Numbered from the stretch's first letter, positions 16,969 through 27,619 are shown. The stretch is DNA of 64,000 nucleotides from Sphingomonas edaphi (GCF_003583725.1 NZ_QXTF01000001.1:806001-870000); one strand, 5' to 3'. Notes: generated by a model from the sequence alone, not told the origin. Made by a program: numbers and translations.

Positions 16969-18431
16969 GCCGTTTAATCCTCGTCATCGACGAAGGCACG
17001 ACCTCTACCCGGGCAATGCTGTTCGACGAACGGGGGCGGCTGGAGGAATCGGCGCAGCGGCCGCTGACCCAGCATTACCCGCAGCCCGGGCACGTTGAGC
17101 ATGACGCGGCCGAAGTCTGGGACAAGACCCTAGCCGTCAGCCGCGAAGTGGTCGAGGCGGCGGGCGGCGCGGGCGCCATCGCGGCCATCGGCATCGCCAA
17201 CCAGCGCGAGACCGTCGTCGCGTGGGACAGGCGGACCGGAGAGCCGCTTGGCCGGGCCATCGTCTGGCAGGACCGGCGAACGGCGGACCGTTGTGAAGCA
17301 CTGAAAGCCCAAGGGCGCGAGGCGGATATCCAGGCGCGGACCGGTCTGCTGCTCGACCCCTATTTTAGCGCCCCGAAGATGGAGTGGATGCTCGCAAACC
17401 TGCCGGAGGTGGAGGCGGCGGGTGGACACCTGGCGTTCGGCACGATCGACAGCTGGCTGATATGGAAGCTGACCGGCGGGCAGGTCCATGCCACCGACGC
17501 GAGCAACGCCAGCCGGACCATGCTGATGGCGCTGAGCGGGCATGGTTGGGACGCGGGGCTTTGCGCGCTATTCGGGATCGATCCAGCGTCCCTACCCACT
17601 GTCGTAGACTGCGCGGGCGAGTTGGGCCGGACCGACCCGACGCTGTTCGGCGAAAGCATCGCGATCTGCGGGTCGGCGGGCGACCAGCAGGCGGCGACGA
17701 TCGGGCAAGGATGCCTCAGCGCGGGCGACACCAAGGGCACTTTCGGCACTGGCGCTTTCATCCTCACCCATTGCGGCGAACGACCGGTGGCGTCGGGCAG
17801 CAGGATGCTGACTACGGTGCTCTGCCAGCAGGGCGGACGGCGGAGCTATGCGCTGGAAGGAAGCGTGTTCGTCGCGGGCAGCTTGATGCAGTGGCTCCGC
17901 GATGCCGTCGGTCTGATCGTCACCCCCGCGGAAAGTGAGACGCTGGCGCAGTCGGTCGACGATAATGGCGGCGTTTACATGGTCCCCGCCCTTTCCGGGC
18001 TTGGTGCGCCGCATTGGCGGCCCGAAGCCCGAGCGCTGATCCGGGGCATGAGCTTTGCATCGACTAAGGCGCACATCGTCCGCGCCGCGCTGGAAGCGCA
18101 GGCGCACCAGGTGCACGACATCATGACCGCCTTCGCCGCCGACGGAGTGACCTGGTCGCGGCTGAAGATCGATGGCGGAATGGTGGCCAACGACTGGCTG
18201 GCGCAAGATTTGGCGGACTTGCTCGACCTGCCGGTCGAGCGACCCGAATTCGTCGAGACGACCGCGCTGGGGGCCGCGATGCTGGCCGCGGTCGGCGCAC
18301 GCATCCACCCCGACCTTGCCACGGCCGCGGCGGTGATGCGCGGCCCCATGATCACCTTCGCGCCCGCGATGGACGGGGCATCGCGCGACGAGCGGCTTAG
18401 CGGCTGGGCAGAGGCGCTGTCGCTGGTTTGA
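16965..18431 (+). CDS. glpK: Glycerol kinase GlpK
   Basis: A 488-residue FGGY-family kinase that phosphorylates glycerol to glycerol 3-phosphate. The N-terminus VSRLILVIDEGTTSTRAM carries the phosphate-binding DxGTTS motif. Other family marks are NQRETVVAWDR, IVWQDRRTADRC, GTFGTGAF and the C-terminal KIDGGMVANDWLAQ. The frame is open 27 codons further upstream, but the GTG at 16965 puts the first strand at the expected position. No glpD or glpF neighbours are present, so it appears to be a separately placed gene. Confidence 0.92.
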   Translation: MSRLILVIDEGTTSTRAMLFDERGRLEESAQRPLTQHYPQPGHVEHDAAEVWDKTLAVSREVVEAAGGAGAIAAIGIANQRETVVAWDRRTGEPLGRAIVWQDRRTADRCEALKAQGREADIQARTGLLLDPYFSAPKMEWMLANLPEVEAAGGHLAFGTIDSWLIWKLTGGQVHATDASNASRTMLMALSGHGWDAGLCALFGIDPASLPTVVDCAGELGRTDPTLFGESIAICGSAGDQQAATIGQGCLSAGDTKGTFGTGAFILTHCGERPVASGSRMLTTVLCQQGGRRSYALEGSVFVAGSLMQWLRDAVGLIVTPAESETLAQSVDDNGGVYMVPALSGLGAPHWRPEARALIRGMSFASTKAHIVRAALEAQAHQVHDIMTAFAADGVTWSRLKIDGGMVANDWLAQDLADLLDLPVERPEFVETTALGAAMLAAVGARIHPDLATAAAVMRGPMITFAPAMDGASRDERLSGWAEALSLV

Positions 18432-18663
18432 GCGGCCGGCCGGACAGCCAAGCTCTCTCTTCAGGGTTCTGGGCCCCAAAGCCCCAGCAGGAGGATCAGC
18501 TAAAGGCGGGCCGACTAGCACAGCTTAGCGGCAATTCGGAAACTCGATAGCCTTGGGGATCCGGCGTACGCCGCGAGGGTCCAATTGTTCAGGATATTCC
18601 CTGACTTTCCGTTTGCGCCAATTGCGGGGATAAAGATGCTCCTGAAATTGCGCGGGGCAGCCG
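18432..18663. other. 232-base gap between glpK and the ABC export genes
   Basis: This gap should hold the promoter of the export operon. A 63-codon frame on the minus strand (18525-18716) overlaps the ATPase start; it has no recognised homology or good ribosome-binding site and is not called as a gene. No terminator with a T-run was found. Confidence 0.4.
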
Positions 18664-19410
18664 GTGCAAGAGAGTGCGGAGCCATTGTCGACCGGGCGAC
18701 CCGCGCGGCGCCGCATCTACCACATCGAGGATCTGACCAAGACCTACGGCACCGGGCCCGCCGCCGTTCATGCCCTGCGTGGCGTTAACCTTGATGTAGA
18801 CGAAGGCGAGATGTTCGTCCTGCTTGGCCCCTCCGGTTCCGGCAAATCAACCTTCCTGAACATCCTGGGCGGGCTGGACCGGGCGACATCCGGTCATGCG
18901 CATTTCTTCGATACGAACCTGACGGACCTGGATGACGACGGCCTTACGGAATATCGCCGCGAGAGCGTCGGGTTCGTCTTCCAGTTCTACAATCTGATCG
19001 CGTCGCTCACCGCACATGAAAATGTCTCGTTGATCACGCAGATCAGCAAGGACCCGATGGATCCCGCCGAAGCGCTGGCCATGGTCGGCCTCAAGGAACG
19101 GATCAAACATTTCCCGTCTCAACTTAGCGGCGGCGAACAGCAGCGCGTCGCGATCGCCCGGGCCATCGCCAAGCGCCCCCGGGTAATGTTCTGTGATGAG
19201 CCGACGGGCGCGCTCGACAGCGAAACCGGGGTCCGGGTGCTCGACGCGCTCGACCGGATCAACCGCGAAATCGGGACGACCGTGTTCATCATCACGCACA
19301 ATGCGGTGGTCGCGGAGATGGCCGACGACGTCGTGCTGTTCGGCGACGGCCGGATCGTCGGCCGGCGAAGCAATGCTACACGCAAGCCGCCGCTGGAGCT
19401 TCGCTGGTGA
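18664..19410 (+). CDS. ABC transporter ATP-binding protein, LolD/MacB type
   Basis: A 248-residue ATPase starting with GTG. The Walker A motif GPSGSGKST is at residues 55-63, the Q-loop is FVFQFYNL, the signature is LSGGEQQR, Walker B is [14 protein letters not shown], and the switch histidine is in IITHNAV. This sequence style belongs to the MacB/LolD/FtsE group, which work as mechanotransmission pumps rather than classical transporters. The stop overlaps the start of the permease gene by four bases. With the next two genes it forms an export system of unknown substrate. Confidence 0.92.
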   Translation: MQESAEPLSTGRPARRRIYHIEDLTKTYGTGPAAVHALRGVNLDVDEGEMFVLLGPSGSGKSTFLNILGGLDRATSGHAHFFDTNLTDLDDDGLTEYRRESVGFVFQFYNLIASLTAHENVSLITQISKDPMDPAEALAMVGLKERIKHFPSQLSGGEQQRVAIARAIAKRPRVMFCDEPTGALDSETGVRVLDALDRINREIGTTVFIITHNAVVAEMADDVVLFGDGRIVGRRSNATRKPPLELRW

Positions 19411-21770
19411 GACTGTCGCCGTTGACTATCAAGCTGCTCCGCGACGTGTGGCGCCTGCGGGCCCAGGCGGCGGCGATCGCGCTGGTCATCGCGGCGGGAG
19501 TCGGGATGGTCATTATGTCGTTCGGAATGATCCGGTCGCTCGAGGCGACGCGGGCCTCTTACTACGATATCTATCGCTTCGCGGATGTCTTCGCCCCCAT
19601 CCGGCGCGCGCCAACGTCGGCGATCCGGGCCATCCGCCAGCTGCCCGGCGTCGCCTATGCCGAGGGGCGTGTCACCGCGAGCGCGATTCTCGACGTCCCC
19701 GGGATCGCCGAGCCAGTGTCGGGCCGCCTCCACTCGCTGCCGAACCCGAAGGGACTGAACCAGATCGTTCTCCGCTCGGGCCGTCTGCCGGGCCTGGACG
19801 CGCCGAGGGACGTGGTCGTCAACGAGGCGTTCGCGACGGCCGCACGGCTGTCGCCCGGCGACCGGTTCTCGGCACTGATCTATGGCAAGCGGGTCCAGCT
19901 CAAGCTGACCGGGACGGTGCTGTCGCCGGAGTATGTTTATGCCGTCGCGCCCGGCCAGATTTTCCCCGACAACCGCCGCTACGGCGTGATCTGGATGAAC
20001 GAGGATGCGCTGGCCGGTGCGCTCGACCTTCGCGATTCGTTCAACGAGGCCCTTGTGCGCCTGGCGCCCGGCGCGAACCGCGACGAGGTCATCCGGAGGC
20101 TCGACATCTTGCTCGACCGCTACGGGGCGGTCGGCGCCTACGGCCGCGACCTGCAAATTTCCGACCGGTTCGTTTCGAACGAGATCGAACAGCTGGCGAC
20201 CACGGTAGAAATTTTGCCGCCGATCTTCTTAGCCGTCGCGGCATTCCTGCTGAACATCGTGCTGGCCCGCCTAGTGGAGACGGAGCGCGAGGTAATCGGC
20301 TTGCTCAAGGCGTTCGGCTATCGCGACCGGGCGATCTTACTTCACTACGGCCAGTTGGCGGCACTGTTGTCGGTGGCGGGGCTGATCCTCGGCGCTGTTC
20401 TCGGGGCGTGGCTCGGGCGGGGGCTTGCCGGCATTTACCAGCGATATTTCGTCTTTCCGTTCCTCGAGTTTCGCGCCGGCGCCGACAGCTACCTGATCAG
20501 CATTGGCGCTACCCTCATCGCCGTCCTTGCCGGCGCCGCCCTCGCCGTGACGCGGGCCGCGCGGCTCACGCCCGCGGAAGCGATGCGCCCGCCCGCGCCG
20601 GCCGATTTTTCGGGGCGATGGACGGCCAGCGCCGCCCGCGCACTCGTTCCGGATGAGCCGAGCCGGATGATCCTCCGCGGCCTTTTCCGGCGGCCGCTAC
20701 GAAGCCTGCTTGCCGTTCTTGGCCTGTCCTCCGCCCTTGCCCTCTACATCGCGTCAGCAAGCTCGACGGACAATGTCGACCGGATGATCGAGCTGGCCTT
20801 TGGCAAGGCTGAACGCGAAGACATGGTCGTCACCTTCGCCGAGCCGCGCGATGCGCGAGCGCTCTATGAACTAGCCCGCCTGCCCGGCGTTCTCCGAGTC
20901 GAGCCCTACCGAGCGACGAGCGCGCGGCTGACCGCGGGCCATCATGAGGTCCGCGAAGGCCTGGTCGGCTCCTCCCCGCAAAGCGACCTCAGCCGAGCGG
21001 TCAACATGGAAGGGCGGGTCATCGAGCCTCCGCCGTCAGGAGTCGTTATTTCGACTAGGCTTGCCCGCCGCCTCGATATCCGCGCCGGCGATCCGATCCG
21101 GGCCATCGTGACCGAGGGCGAACGGCCGGTGATCGACCTACCGGTCTCCGCCATCATCGATACGCCGCTCGGTTCGTCGGCGCGGCTGGACAAAGCTTAT
21201 CTCAACCGGTTGCTGCGGGAGGGCGCGACGTTGTCGGGCGCCTACCTTGCGGTCGACAGCAATTACGGAGAGGCTGTGTCCCGGGCGCTCAAGGAAACGC
21301 CGCAGGTCGCCGGAGTGACCTCGCAACAGGCGATCCTGCAGGGCGTCCGGGACACGGTAGCGGAGCAGATGGGTATCGTAACCTTGTTCAACACCCTGTT
21401 CGCGGCGCTGATCGTGCTCGGCGTGGTCTACAACAGTGCGCGCATCAGCCTGTCCGAGCGAGCTCGCGATCTGGCGTCGATGCGGGTGCTGGGCTTTCGG
21501 CGGGGCGAAGTGTCTTACGTCCTGCTCGGGGAGCTTGCCCTGCTCGTGCTGGTCTCGATCCCCGTGGGCATCAGCTTCGGGCTTGCCCTTTCCCGCTATG
21601 TCACCGCGCAATTTAGCGCCGATCTTTACAGCATTCCAATGGGTTTCAATTCGCAAACGCCCGCCGAAGGTGTGCTCGCCGTCCTGGTCGCTTCGGCCGC
21701 GACGGCATTGCTAATCCGGAGCAAGGTCGATCACCTCGACCTTGTCCGCGCCTTGAAAACGAGGGAATGA
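19407..21770 (+). CDS. ABC transporter permease with two FtsX domains
   Basis: A 787-residue inner-membrane protein. Helix 1 (residues about 18-40) is followed by a periplasmic domain (about 45-260). Then come a three-helix FtsX domain (about 265-390), a further helix near 430, a second periplasmic domain, and a second FtsX domain at the C-terminus (about 650-780). This duplicated plan is that of the long FtsX/LolE-like permeases (DUF214 type). The gene overlaps its ATPase and adaptor partners by four bases each. Confidence 0.9.
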   Translation: MRLSPLTIKLLRDVWRLRAQAAAIALVIAAGVGMVIMSFGMIRSLEATRASYYDIYRFADVFAPIRRAPTSAIRAIRQLPGVAYAEGRVTASAILDVPGIAEPVSGRLHSLPNPKGLNQIVLRSGRLPGLDAPRDVVVNEAFATAARLSPGDRFSALIYGKRVQLKLTGTVLSPEYVYAVAPGQIFPDNRRYGVIWMNEDALAGALDLRDSFNEALVRLAPGANRDEVIRRLDILLDRYGAVGAYGRDLQISDRFVSNEIEQLATTVEILPPIFLAVAAFLLNIVLARLVETEREVIGLLKAFGYRDRAILLHYGQLAALLSVAGLILGAVLGAWLGRGLAGIYQRYFVFPFLEFRAGADSYLISIGATLIAVLAGAALAVTRAARLTPAEAMRPPAPADFSGRWTASAARALVPDEPSRMILRGLFRRPLRSLLAVLGLSSALALYIASASSTDNVDRMIELAFGKAEREDMVVTFAEPRDARALYELARLPGVLRVEPYRATSARLTAGHHEVREGLVGSSPQSDLSRAVNMEGRVIEPPPSGVVISTRLARRLDIRAGDPIRAIVTEGERPVIDLPVSAIIDTPLGSSARLDKAYLNRLLREGATLSGAYLAVDSNYGEAVSRALKETPQVAGVTSQQAILQGVRDTVAEQMGIVTLFNTLFAALIVLGVVYNSARISLSERARDLASMRVLGFRRGEVSYVLLGELALLVLVSIPVGISFGLALSRYVTAQFSADLYSIPMGFNSQTPAEGVLAVLVASAATALLIRSKVDHLDLVRALKTRE

Positions 21771-22975
21771 TGGGGGGATGGCTCACCGGTCCAAGGGTTC
21801 TGCTCGCCATGCTCGTCATGGCGGTCGCGGTTGCCATCGCGGTGGCCCTTCGCGATCCCGCAGTCAGCGTGGAACTGGGGAGGGCCGAACGCGGTACCCT
21901 GATGGTCACGATCGATGACCTTGGCGAGACACGGGTCACCAACCTTTACGTCGTATCGGCGCCAATCACCGGGCAGTTGTTGCGGGTGCCGCTGAAGCCG
22001 GGCGCGCAGGTCGTTCCGAGGGAGACTCTGCTCGGCAGGATTCAGCCGGTCGAGCCCGGTCCGCTCGACGCCCGGGCTTACGCGCAGGCCACGGCGGAAA
22101 TCCGTTCCTTGCAGGCCCAGCTTGCCGCGTCGCAATCGCGTGTGTCGGAAGCACGCGCCGAGCAAGTCCTCGCCGAGCGCGAGTACGGCCGGGCATCCGA
22201 TCTTGCCAACCGCGGTTTCGTTTCCCGCGCCAATGTCGACCGGGCGCGCGCGGCGCGCGATCGCAGCCGCGCGGCCTTCGCCGAGGCGAGCCAGATGGTC
22301 GCCGCGACCTCCCAGAACCTTCAGGCCGCCCGCGCGTCGCTACTAGTCGCTGGAACGAAAGCGAAGGGGGCGGGAGCCGTCGAAGTGACGTCCCCTGTTG
22401 CGGGATTCGTGTTGCGCGTCCCGCAGGAGAGTGAGCGGGTGGTGGTCGCGGGAACGCCCCTCGTCGAAGTGGGCGACCCCGAACGGTTGGAAATCATCAC
22501 CGACCTTTTGTCGGCGGATGCAGTCCGGGTCCGGCCCGGGGCGAATGTCCTGATCGAAGACTGGGGCGGCGATCGCCCGCTGACCGGTCGTGTGCGCCTT
22601 GTCGAACCTTATGGATTCACTAAGATTTCCGCGCTCGGCGTCGAGGAGCAACGGGTAAACGTCATCATCGATTTTGCCGAGAAACGGGCCGCGTGGTTAC
22701 GGCTTGGGCACGGCTATCGCGCCACTGTCCGGATTGTCACTTCGTCCGCCAGGAATGTGCTGAAGGTGCCCATCAGCGCGCTGTTCCGGTCGGGACGCGA
22801 GTGGAGCGTGTTTGTCGTCGACGCTGGCGGAAGGGCGCGCCTGAAGGGGATCAAGGCGGGCCGGATGAACGACGAGGACGCGGAGATCGTCAGCGGACTG
22901 ACAGCGGGTGAGCGGGTTATTCTCCACCCGAGCGACAAGGTCGAGGACGGCATTCGGGTGAAGCAGCGCGACTAG
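21767..22975 (+). CDS. HlyD/RND-type periplasmic adaptor subunit
   Basis: A 402-residue membrane-fusion protein. An N-terminal helix (LLAMLVMAVAVAIAVAL) anchors it. A lipoyl-like half motif (VSAPITGQLLRVPLKPGAQV) precedes a helical hairpin (about residues 105-190), and the second half follows (VTSPVAGFVLRVPQESERV). The C-terminal part is the beta-barrel and proximal domain. It completes an ATPase-permease-adaptor operon of the MacAB type. No outer-membrane TolC-like gene lies nearby, so a shared one may be used. Confidence 0.9.
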   Translation: MMGGWLTGPRVLLAMLVMAVAVAIAVALRDPAVSVELGRAERGTLMVTIDDLGETRVTNLYVVSAPITGQLLRVPLKPGAQVVPRETLLGRIQPVEPGPLDARAYAQATAEIRSLQAQLAASQSRVSEARAEQVLAEREYGRASDLANRGFVSRANVDRARAARDRSRAAFAEASQMVAATSQNLQAARASLLVAGTKAKGAGAVEVTSPVAGFVLRVPQESERVVVAGTPLVEVGDPERLEIITDLLSADAVRVRPGANVLIEDWGGDRPLTGRVRLVEPYGFTKISALGVEEQRVNVIIDFAEKRAAWLRLGHGYRATVRIVTSSARNVLKVPISALFRSGREWSVFVVDAGGRARLKGIKAGRMNDEDAEIVSGLTAGERVILHPSDKVEDGIRVKQRD

Positions 22976-23016
22976 GCAGGTCGCGCTTCCGGCGATGATC
23001 TAGCTCAGATGCCGTT

Positions 23017-23037
23017 ATGGTGCCAGGAGAGGACTCG
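23017..23037. repeat. attL: partial copy of the tRNA-Leu 3' end
   Basis: ATGGTGCCAGGAGAGGACTCG matches the tRNA-Leu 3' end at 34106-34127 except for one missing C in the CCC run. It lies 41 bases after the export operon, where no tRNA gene remains. It is the expected scar at the far end of an island integrated into a tRNA. Confidence 0.82.
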
Positions 23038-23092
23038 CTATCGCTCTCTAAGTAGTTGAGAGCATTGCTGTTTTCCCGCAACGTTTGGAAGT

Positions 23093-23113
23093 TGGCCCCC
23101 AAAATGGCCCCCA
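23093..23113. repeat. Left integrase-arm-like repeats
   Basis: TGGCCCCCA occurs at 23093-23101 and 23105-23113, 12 bases apart. The same pair with the same spacing lies at the right end (33973 and 33985). Such pairs near both attachment sites fit arm-type binding sites of a tyrosine integrase. Confidence 0.6.
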
Positions 23114-23144
23114 ACCGCTTCCCCCGGCCGAAACTTTTTCTGGA

Positions 23145-25796
23145 TCAAACGGCGCTTTCGCCGCGAATCACGGCTGGCAGTTTAGCATCTATCTCGCCGA
23201 ACAAAACAACGGCGGCGTTGAAGTCGAAAGCCTGTTCTTCCAACCCAAGCGACCCCTCCTGTGGCGGCGTCTGACCCCTGTGTAGAGGCGTCCGATCGAA
23301 TTTGTCGCTGAGGAGCTTTAGCAGCGCCCGCTTGTATTCCGTGTCGGGATTGCCGGCCAGTTGCTCGCCCTTGGTTTCGATGACGACGATCCGATCGCGC
23401 TCGCTGCCTTGCAATGCGGCGAACAGGAAGTCGGGATAGACGTTGCCACGGCGCCAGCCGCGTAGAGCGTAGCTCTTGGGCGTTGCACCGTTGCGATGCC
23501 ACCAGCGAACCGCGTCATCCCGATCGAGATAGACGGCAAACTTGCGCTCCGGATCGTTCAACTCCGCCACATAGATGGGGAGGAACAGACTGCGCTCCAG
23601 CGGGCCGCCATTCGACGCGCTGAGTTGCGGCGCATCGACGGGAAGCGTCGTCCACAGTTCGGTTGGCGCGATCCAGTCTTCGTCGCCGCCTCGCAAGCCG
23701 AAATGGATCGTGCCGTCGTCCAGCCCGGCCGCGAATAGCAACGCCGCTTGCCGGTCGCGCTCCGCTGCTAGGTCCGTCCGCAGTTCGGAGATGATGAAGC
23801 CGGACAGCCGGCCGATCAGTTCGTCACTCCAGCCGCGTTCAACCAAGCCGGCGATCAGGCCGTCCACAATGCCCCACGCGCAAAAGACATTCGGCACGAA
23901 GTCGCCGATCGAGCGCACGGCATAGGCGGTGTCGAATGCCGCCTCGCTCGCCAGGACCGCCGCCGTGTCCGTTTCGACGCCATGATCGCCCGCGCGCAGT
24001 CTGAGAAACTGGCTATCCGGCGGCCGCGCATCTTGGGGCAATCGATCAGCCAATGCTCCCACGTCGAAGGCGCTCCAGTCGATCGAGGGGAATAGATCGG
24101 TTTCCGCGTCCAGTTCGCGGCTATGTCCGCTGCCTTCGATCGCGAAGACACGCGGCAAGGCAATCCGAACGGCCTTGAATTCATCACGGCGTGCGATGGG
24201 GCGGGGAGCGCCGGCCGTCGCGCCGCCTGGATCGGACAGATGAACGTCGCGGGCCAGGTCGCCCAGCCCGTCATTCTCCAACCCGCGCTTGATCGCCGCG
24301 ACCGTCGCCGCTGTGTCGGCGCGATGCGCGAAGACGTAGCATTCGTCGAGCGGCGCCACGCCTTCGCCAGCGAAATACTCAGTCTTCGTCGCGTGCGGCT
24401 GGCGAAGGATGCGACCGACAAGCTGAGTCATGGCGGATTCGTTGCCACTGGCCGCCAGCGCGCAAAGGACATAGGCGAAGGGACAATCCCACCCTTCCGC
24501 CAAGGCCGCCTTCGTGATGATCGCGCGAACCGGCGACCGACGACTCAGCAAGTCCCGATTTTCGGGCTTGTCCAGATCATTGCGCTCGGCCGTCTTGAAG
24601 GCGATTTCATCGTCTTCCAACCCGGCGACGGCCTTGAGCCAATCGCGTGCGTCATTGGCATGGATATAGCCGGCGTCGGCCTGTTCCGCTCCCGTTCGCT
24701 CAACCTGGACCAGCAGGATCGGCCGAATGTAGCGCCCGCCGTCGCCCTCATATTCCCGCGCGACGCGCTCCAAGTCAGTCAGCTTGTCCCATGCGGCCTG
24801 CAACGTCGCTTGCCACTCCCCGGCCGGGAGCGGCGCGACGTTCATGGGCATTTTAATCATGCCCTCGCTTTCCAATTCGCGGCCGGAGATTTCGCAAATG
24901 ATATTGGCCGTCCGCCCCGGCCGGTTCGGACGTGCGACAACATCCTTTGGCGTCGCCGAAAGCTCCAGAACGAGTGACGGATTGAATCCGTAGAGCGTCG
25001 AGAATGCCAAATCGGAAACCGCCCGCTGCCCTTCGTCCATAACGACGACGGGACGCACGATCCGCATGGCGTTGCCCATGCTCGCCTTGACCATCGGCCA
25101 GGCCGCCGTGCCGTCGCCAAGATCATAGATCGAGAGATTGGGAATGGCTTCGCGCAACGCAGCGTGCGCCGCCTGTTCGCCGTCGGGCGGCACGAAGCCA
25201 TGCACGTCGCCCCGATCGCGGAATAGGCGCAAGCTGTCCTGATTTTCGCGATTCGACGACTGGAGCATCAGAACCATGACGCAAAGGTTCGCCGCCAGAT
25301 CGGCGTGATTGAGCGGATCGCCCTTTTCCAGAATGATCGTTCGGTTGGCCGACGCGCGATCGAGCGTTTGGCGATAGGCGTGATCGCGGTCACGAAGCGC
25401 CTTCAGCGTCTGACTGTAGATCGCCTCATTGGGCACGATCCAAAGGACCATGCCGGTATTTGCGCCAATGTAGCGACCGAAGATGCGCGAAAGGGCGGCG
25501 CACGCCAGATAGGTTTTGCCGCCACCAGTCGGCACCTTCAGCGTGACATTCGGGACCGGCTGGCCATCGCCGGACTGGCGCGGCGAATAGGCCCGGCCGC
25601 CAGGCACGCCCTTTTCCGCCGCTAACCGCTCCCATGCCTTCGCCGGAAAGTCCGGGACGTTGCTGGCCGGCCGCCCCCGGCTTCGCTGAAACGCTATATA
25701 GTCGTCGGCTTCGACCCGCTCTTCGACCAGCCGTTCTAGCCAGTCGTCCAGCGCCGCCAGCGCCTTCGTCTGATAGGCGAGTTCACGAAAGGCCAT
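23145..25796 (-). CDS. res: Type III restriction enzyme, Res subunit
   Basis: An 883-residue helicase-nuclease that cuts DNA together with Mod. A Q-motif-like start (AYQTKALAALDDWL) precedes Walker A VPTGGGKTYLA (residues 89-99). The motif II box is VVMDEGQRAV, with DEGQ in place of the usual DExH, and motif III is ELSATP. The later helicase motif with an arginine finger is QLVGRILRQP. The C-terminal PD-(D/E)xK nuclease shows YPDFLFA and IVVIETKG about 20 residues apart. It starts two bases after the mod stop, so the two are coupled. It ends just inside the left end of the island. Confidence 0.93.
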   Translation of the reverse strand: MAFRELAYQTKALAALDDWLERLVEERVEADDYIAFQRSRGRPASNVPDFPAKAWERLAAEKGVPGGRAYSPRQSGDGQPVPNVTLKVPTGGGKTYLACAALSRIFGRYIGANTGMVLWIVPNEAIYSQTLKALRDRDHAYRQTLDRASANRTIILEKGDPLNHADLAANLCVMVLMLQSSNRENQDSLRLFRDRGDVHGFVPPDGEQAAHAALREAIPNLSIYDLGDGTAAWPMVKASMGNAMRIVRPVVVMDEGQRAVSDLAFSTLYGFNPSLVLELSATPKDVVARPNRPGRTANIICEISGRELESEGMIKMPMNVAPLPAGEWQATLQAAWDKLTDLERVAREYEGDGGRYIRPILLVQVERTGAEQADAGYIHANDARDWLKAVAGLEDDEIAFKTAERNDLDKPENRDLLSRRSPVRAIITKAALAEGWDCPFAYVLCALAASGNESAMTQLVGRILRQPHATKTEYFAGEGVAPLDECYVFAHRADTAATVAAIKRGLENDGLGDLARDVHLSDPGGATAGAPRPIARRDEFKAVRIALPRVFAIEGSGHSRELDAETDLFPSIDWSAFDVGALADRLPQDARPPDSQFLRLRAGDHGVETDTAAVLASEAAFDTAYAVRSIGDFVPNVFCAWGIVDGLIAGLVERGWSDELIGRLSGFIISELRTDLAAERDRQAALLFAAGLDDGTIHFGLRGGDEDWIAPTELWTTLPVDAPQLSASNGGPLERSLFLPIYVAELNDPERKFAVYLDRDDAVRWWHRNGATPKSYALRGWRRGNVYPDFLFAALQGSERDRIVVIETKGEQLAGNPDTEYKRALLKLLSDKFDRTPLHRGQTPPQEGSLGLEEQAFDFNAAVVLFGEIDAKLPAVIRGESAV

Positions 25797-25798
25797 GC

Positions 25799-27619
25799 TC
25801 AGGCGGTTTCAAGGCGATACAGCGCGAACGGCAACGGCGCATAATCCACGTCTAACCGTTCGCGCGAAAGCAGCTCGCGCGACACGAACTTGGCGGGCGC
25901 AAAGACGAGATGATTGCCAGGCGCCGTGGCGGCAATGGCACGCGCCCTGGTCAAAGAAAGCGCCGCGTCGGCCGACTTAAGCCAGTCCAGATCGGGTCGG
26001 TAGATCAGCCAATATGTCCGGCCGGCAAACTCGCCCAGTCGTGCGACGCCATCGGCGATATCCGGGGCTTCTGTCATCGCGTCCGGGGCGAGCGGCGTTG
26101 CCGTCGCGGTATGCCACAGCAGTCCAGCCATCGCGGCCTCATCGGGCAACGCGGAGCCGGACAGTATTGCGTCCATCTCGATCGGCTCGCCCAACGTGCA
26201 ATAGGTGAATTCGCCTCCAAGACCCGGCGTGCTTTCTTGAACCGGGCGCTCGCCCGTGACGATCAGAGCACCGTCCCTTACCGTCTTGGCGATCCGCTCG
26301 AAGTTCGGCCCGTCCAGCGTCTCGATACTCTGGACCCGTTCCAGCAGCGCTCCTGCATTGCGGAGCTTGGAATAGGTCAGAGGCTCGCGCAGCAATTCCT
26401 CGCGCTGCGTTCCGGTAAAGCTGTAGCCGTTAACCACACGGCGCACGCGCTCCGCCGTCAGCGTGTCGGCATAGTCTTCGCCTTCGACGAGGATAAAGCG
26501 GCGATTGCCGCTATCACGAGCATTGGCCGCCAGAACAGCATGAGCGGTTGTTCCCGAGCCGGCGAAGGAATCTAGTATCAGCGATTCTGGGCTATTTGCA
26601 GCAATCCGCAGGATGCGGCCAATCAACTCCACCGGTTTGGGAGTCGGAAATGCTCCCGCTCCCATTATGGCTGTGAGAGCCATCATCGCGCCTTGCGTAT
26701 GCCCTACCTCCTTGTAGGACCAAACCGACCTTGGGGTGACATCGCCAGCCTCTGACAAGAATAGCTTCAGGCGCGGCCGTTCAGCTCTTCCGTTCGCTCC
26801 CCAGTAAAGTTTGTTGTCGGCCGCAAGGGCTTCATGCCTGTCCCTGCTAAAGCGCCAGACGGCTGATTCACTCGGCCAAACCTCTTCGCCGGTGTTCGGA
26901 TTCACGATCGGGTAATACAGGGCTGGTCGTTCGGAGCTTGATTTGTTGCAGGTGTAAGTGGCCGAATTCCATGGTCCGCGCGGATCGTTGTCCGGATTCG
27001 TGAAGTAACTTGTTTGTCCTTCCGAGCGCTCCAGACCACTGATCGTGAAATGATCGGAATTTTTTGCGTAGCAAATAAGAAAATCGAAGTCGTCACTAAA
27101 GAACTTTGCATCGTTGGCCGGCGATACTTTGTTCTGCCATGCGATCGTGGCGATGAAGTTCTGAGCGCCAAAGATTTCGTCGAGAATGCCACGAGCATTG
27201 TGAAACTCGTTATTATCTAACGTCATCCAGAAGCTGCCGGTTTCGGCCAGCAGTTCGTGAAGCAGCTTCAAGCGCGGCCACATCATGCAAGCCCACTTGT
27301 CGTGCCGTAGGCCGTCTTCCAAACCGATTGGGTTGGAATCCAGCCATTCACGGATCATCGGCGAATTTACGTTATCGTTATAAGCCCAGCCTTCGTTGCC
27401 CGTGTTGTAGGGTGGATCGATGAAGATGCAGTCCACCTTGCCGGCATACATGGGCAGCAGCGCCTTCAGCGCGTGAAGATTGTCGCCGTGAACGATCAGA
27501 TTGCCGTCCAGCCGCGCTTCGCCAATTCCCTTGTCGGCGTGCATCTCCAGCGGACGGAAGGGCACCGTGAGATGATGATTATAGACGAACTCTTTGCCCT
27601 TGAATTGCAGCTCTGGCAC
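25799..27619 (-). CDS. mod: Type III DNA methyltransferase, Mod subunit
   Basis: A 606-residue adenine N6-methyltransferase of the beta class: the catalytic DPPY (residues 68-71) comes before the S-adenosylmethionine motif DSFAGSGTTAH (350-360). The middle region (about 150-340) holds the target-recognition part and sets the specificity of the whole system. The GTG start at 27619 has a GAGGGGG ribosome-binding site. No simple repeat suggesting phase variation is visible. It is first in the mod-res operon and divergent from the gene at 27734. Confidence 0.93.
   Translation of the reverse strand: MPELQFKGKEFVYNHHLTVPFRPLEMHADKGIGEARLDGNLIVHGDNLHALKALLPMYAGKVDCIFIDPPYNTGNEGWAYNDNVNSPMIREWLDSNPIGLEDGLRHDKWACMMWPRLKLLHELLAETGSFWMTLDNNEFHNARGILDEIFGAQNFIATIAWQNKVSPANDAKFFSDDFDFLICYAKNSDHFTISGLERSEGQTSYFTNPDNDPRGPWNSATYTCNKSSSERPALYYPIVNPNTGEEVWPSESAVWRFSRDRHEALAADNKLYWGANGRAERPRLKLFLSEAGDVTPRSVWSYKEVGHTQGAMMALTAIMGAGAFPTPKPVELIGRILRIAANSPESLILDSFAGSGTTAHAVLAANARDSGNRRFILVEGEDYADTLTAERVRRVVNGYSFTGTQREELLREPLTYSKLRNAGALLERVQSIETLDGPNFERIAKTVRDGALIVTGERPVQESTPGLGGEFTYCTLGEPIEMDAILSGSALPDEAAMAGLLWHTATATPLAPDAMTEAPDIADGVARLGEFAGRTYWLIYRPDLDWLKSADAALSLTRARAIAATAPGNHLVFAPAKFVSRELLSRERLDVDYAPLPFALYRLETA

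Noticed and set aside
18525-18716. 63-codon minus-strand frame in the gap after glpK
   Set aside because: It overlaps the ABC ATPase start and has no supported start site or known family.
19119-20156. Minus-strand frame opposite the ABC ATPase and permease
   Set aside because: The product is Arg/Asp/Gln-rich without motifs, and both plus-strand genes are well supported.
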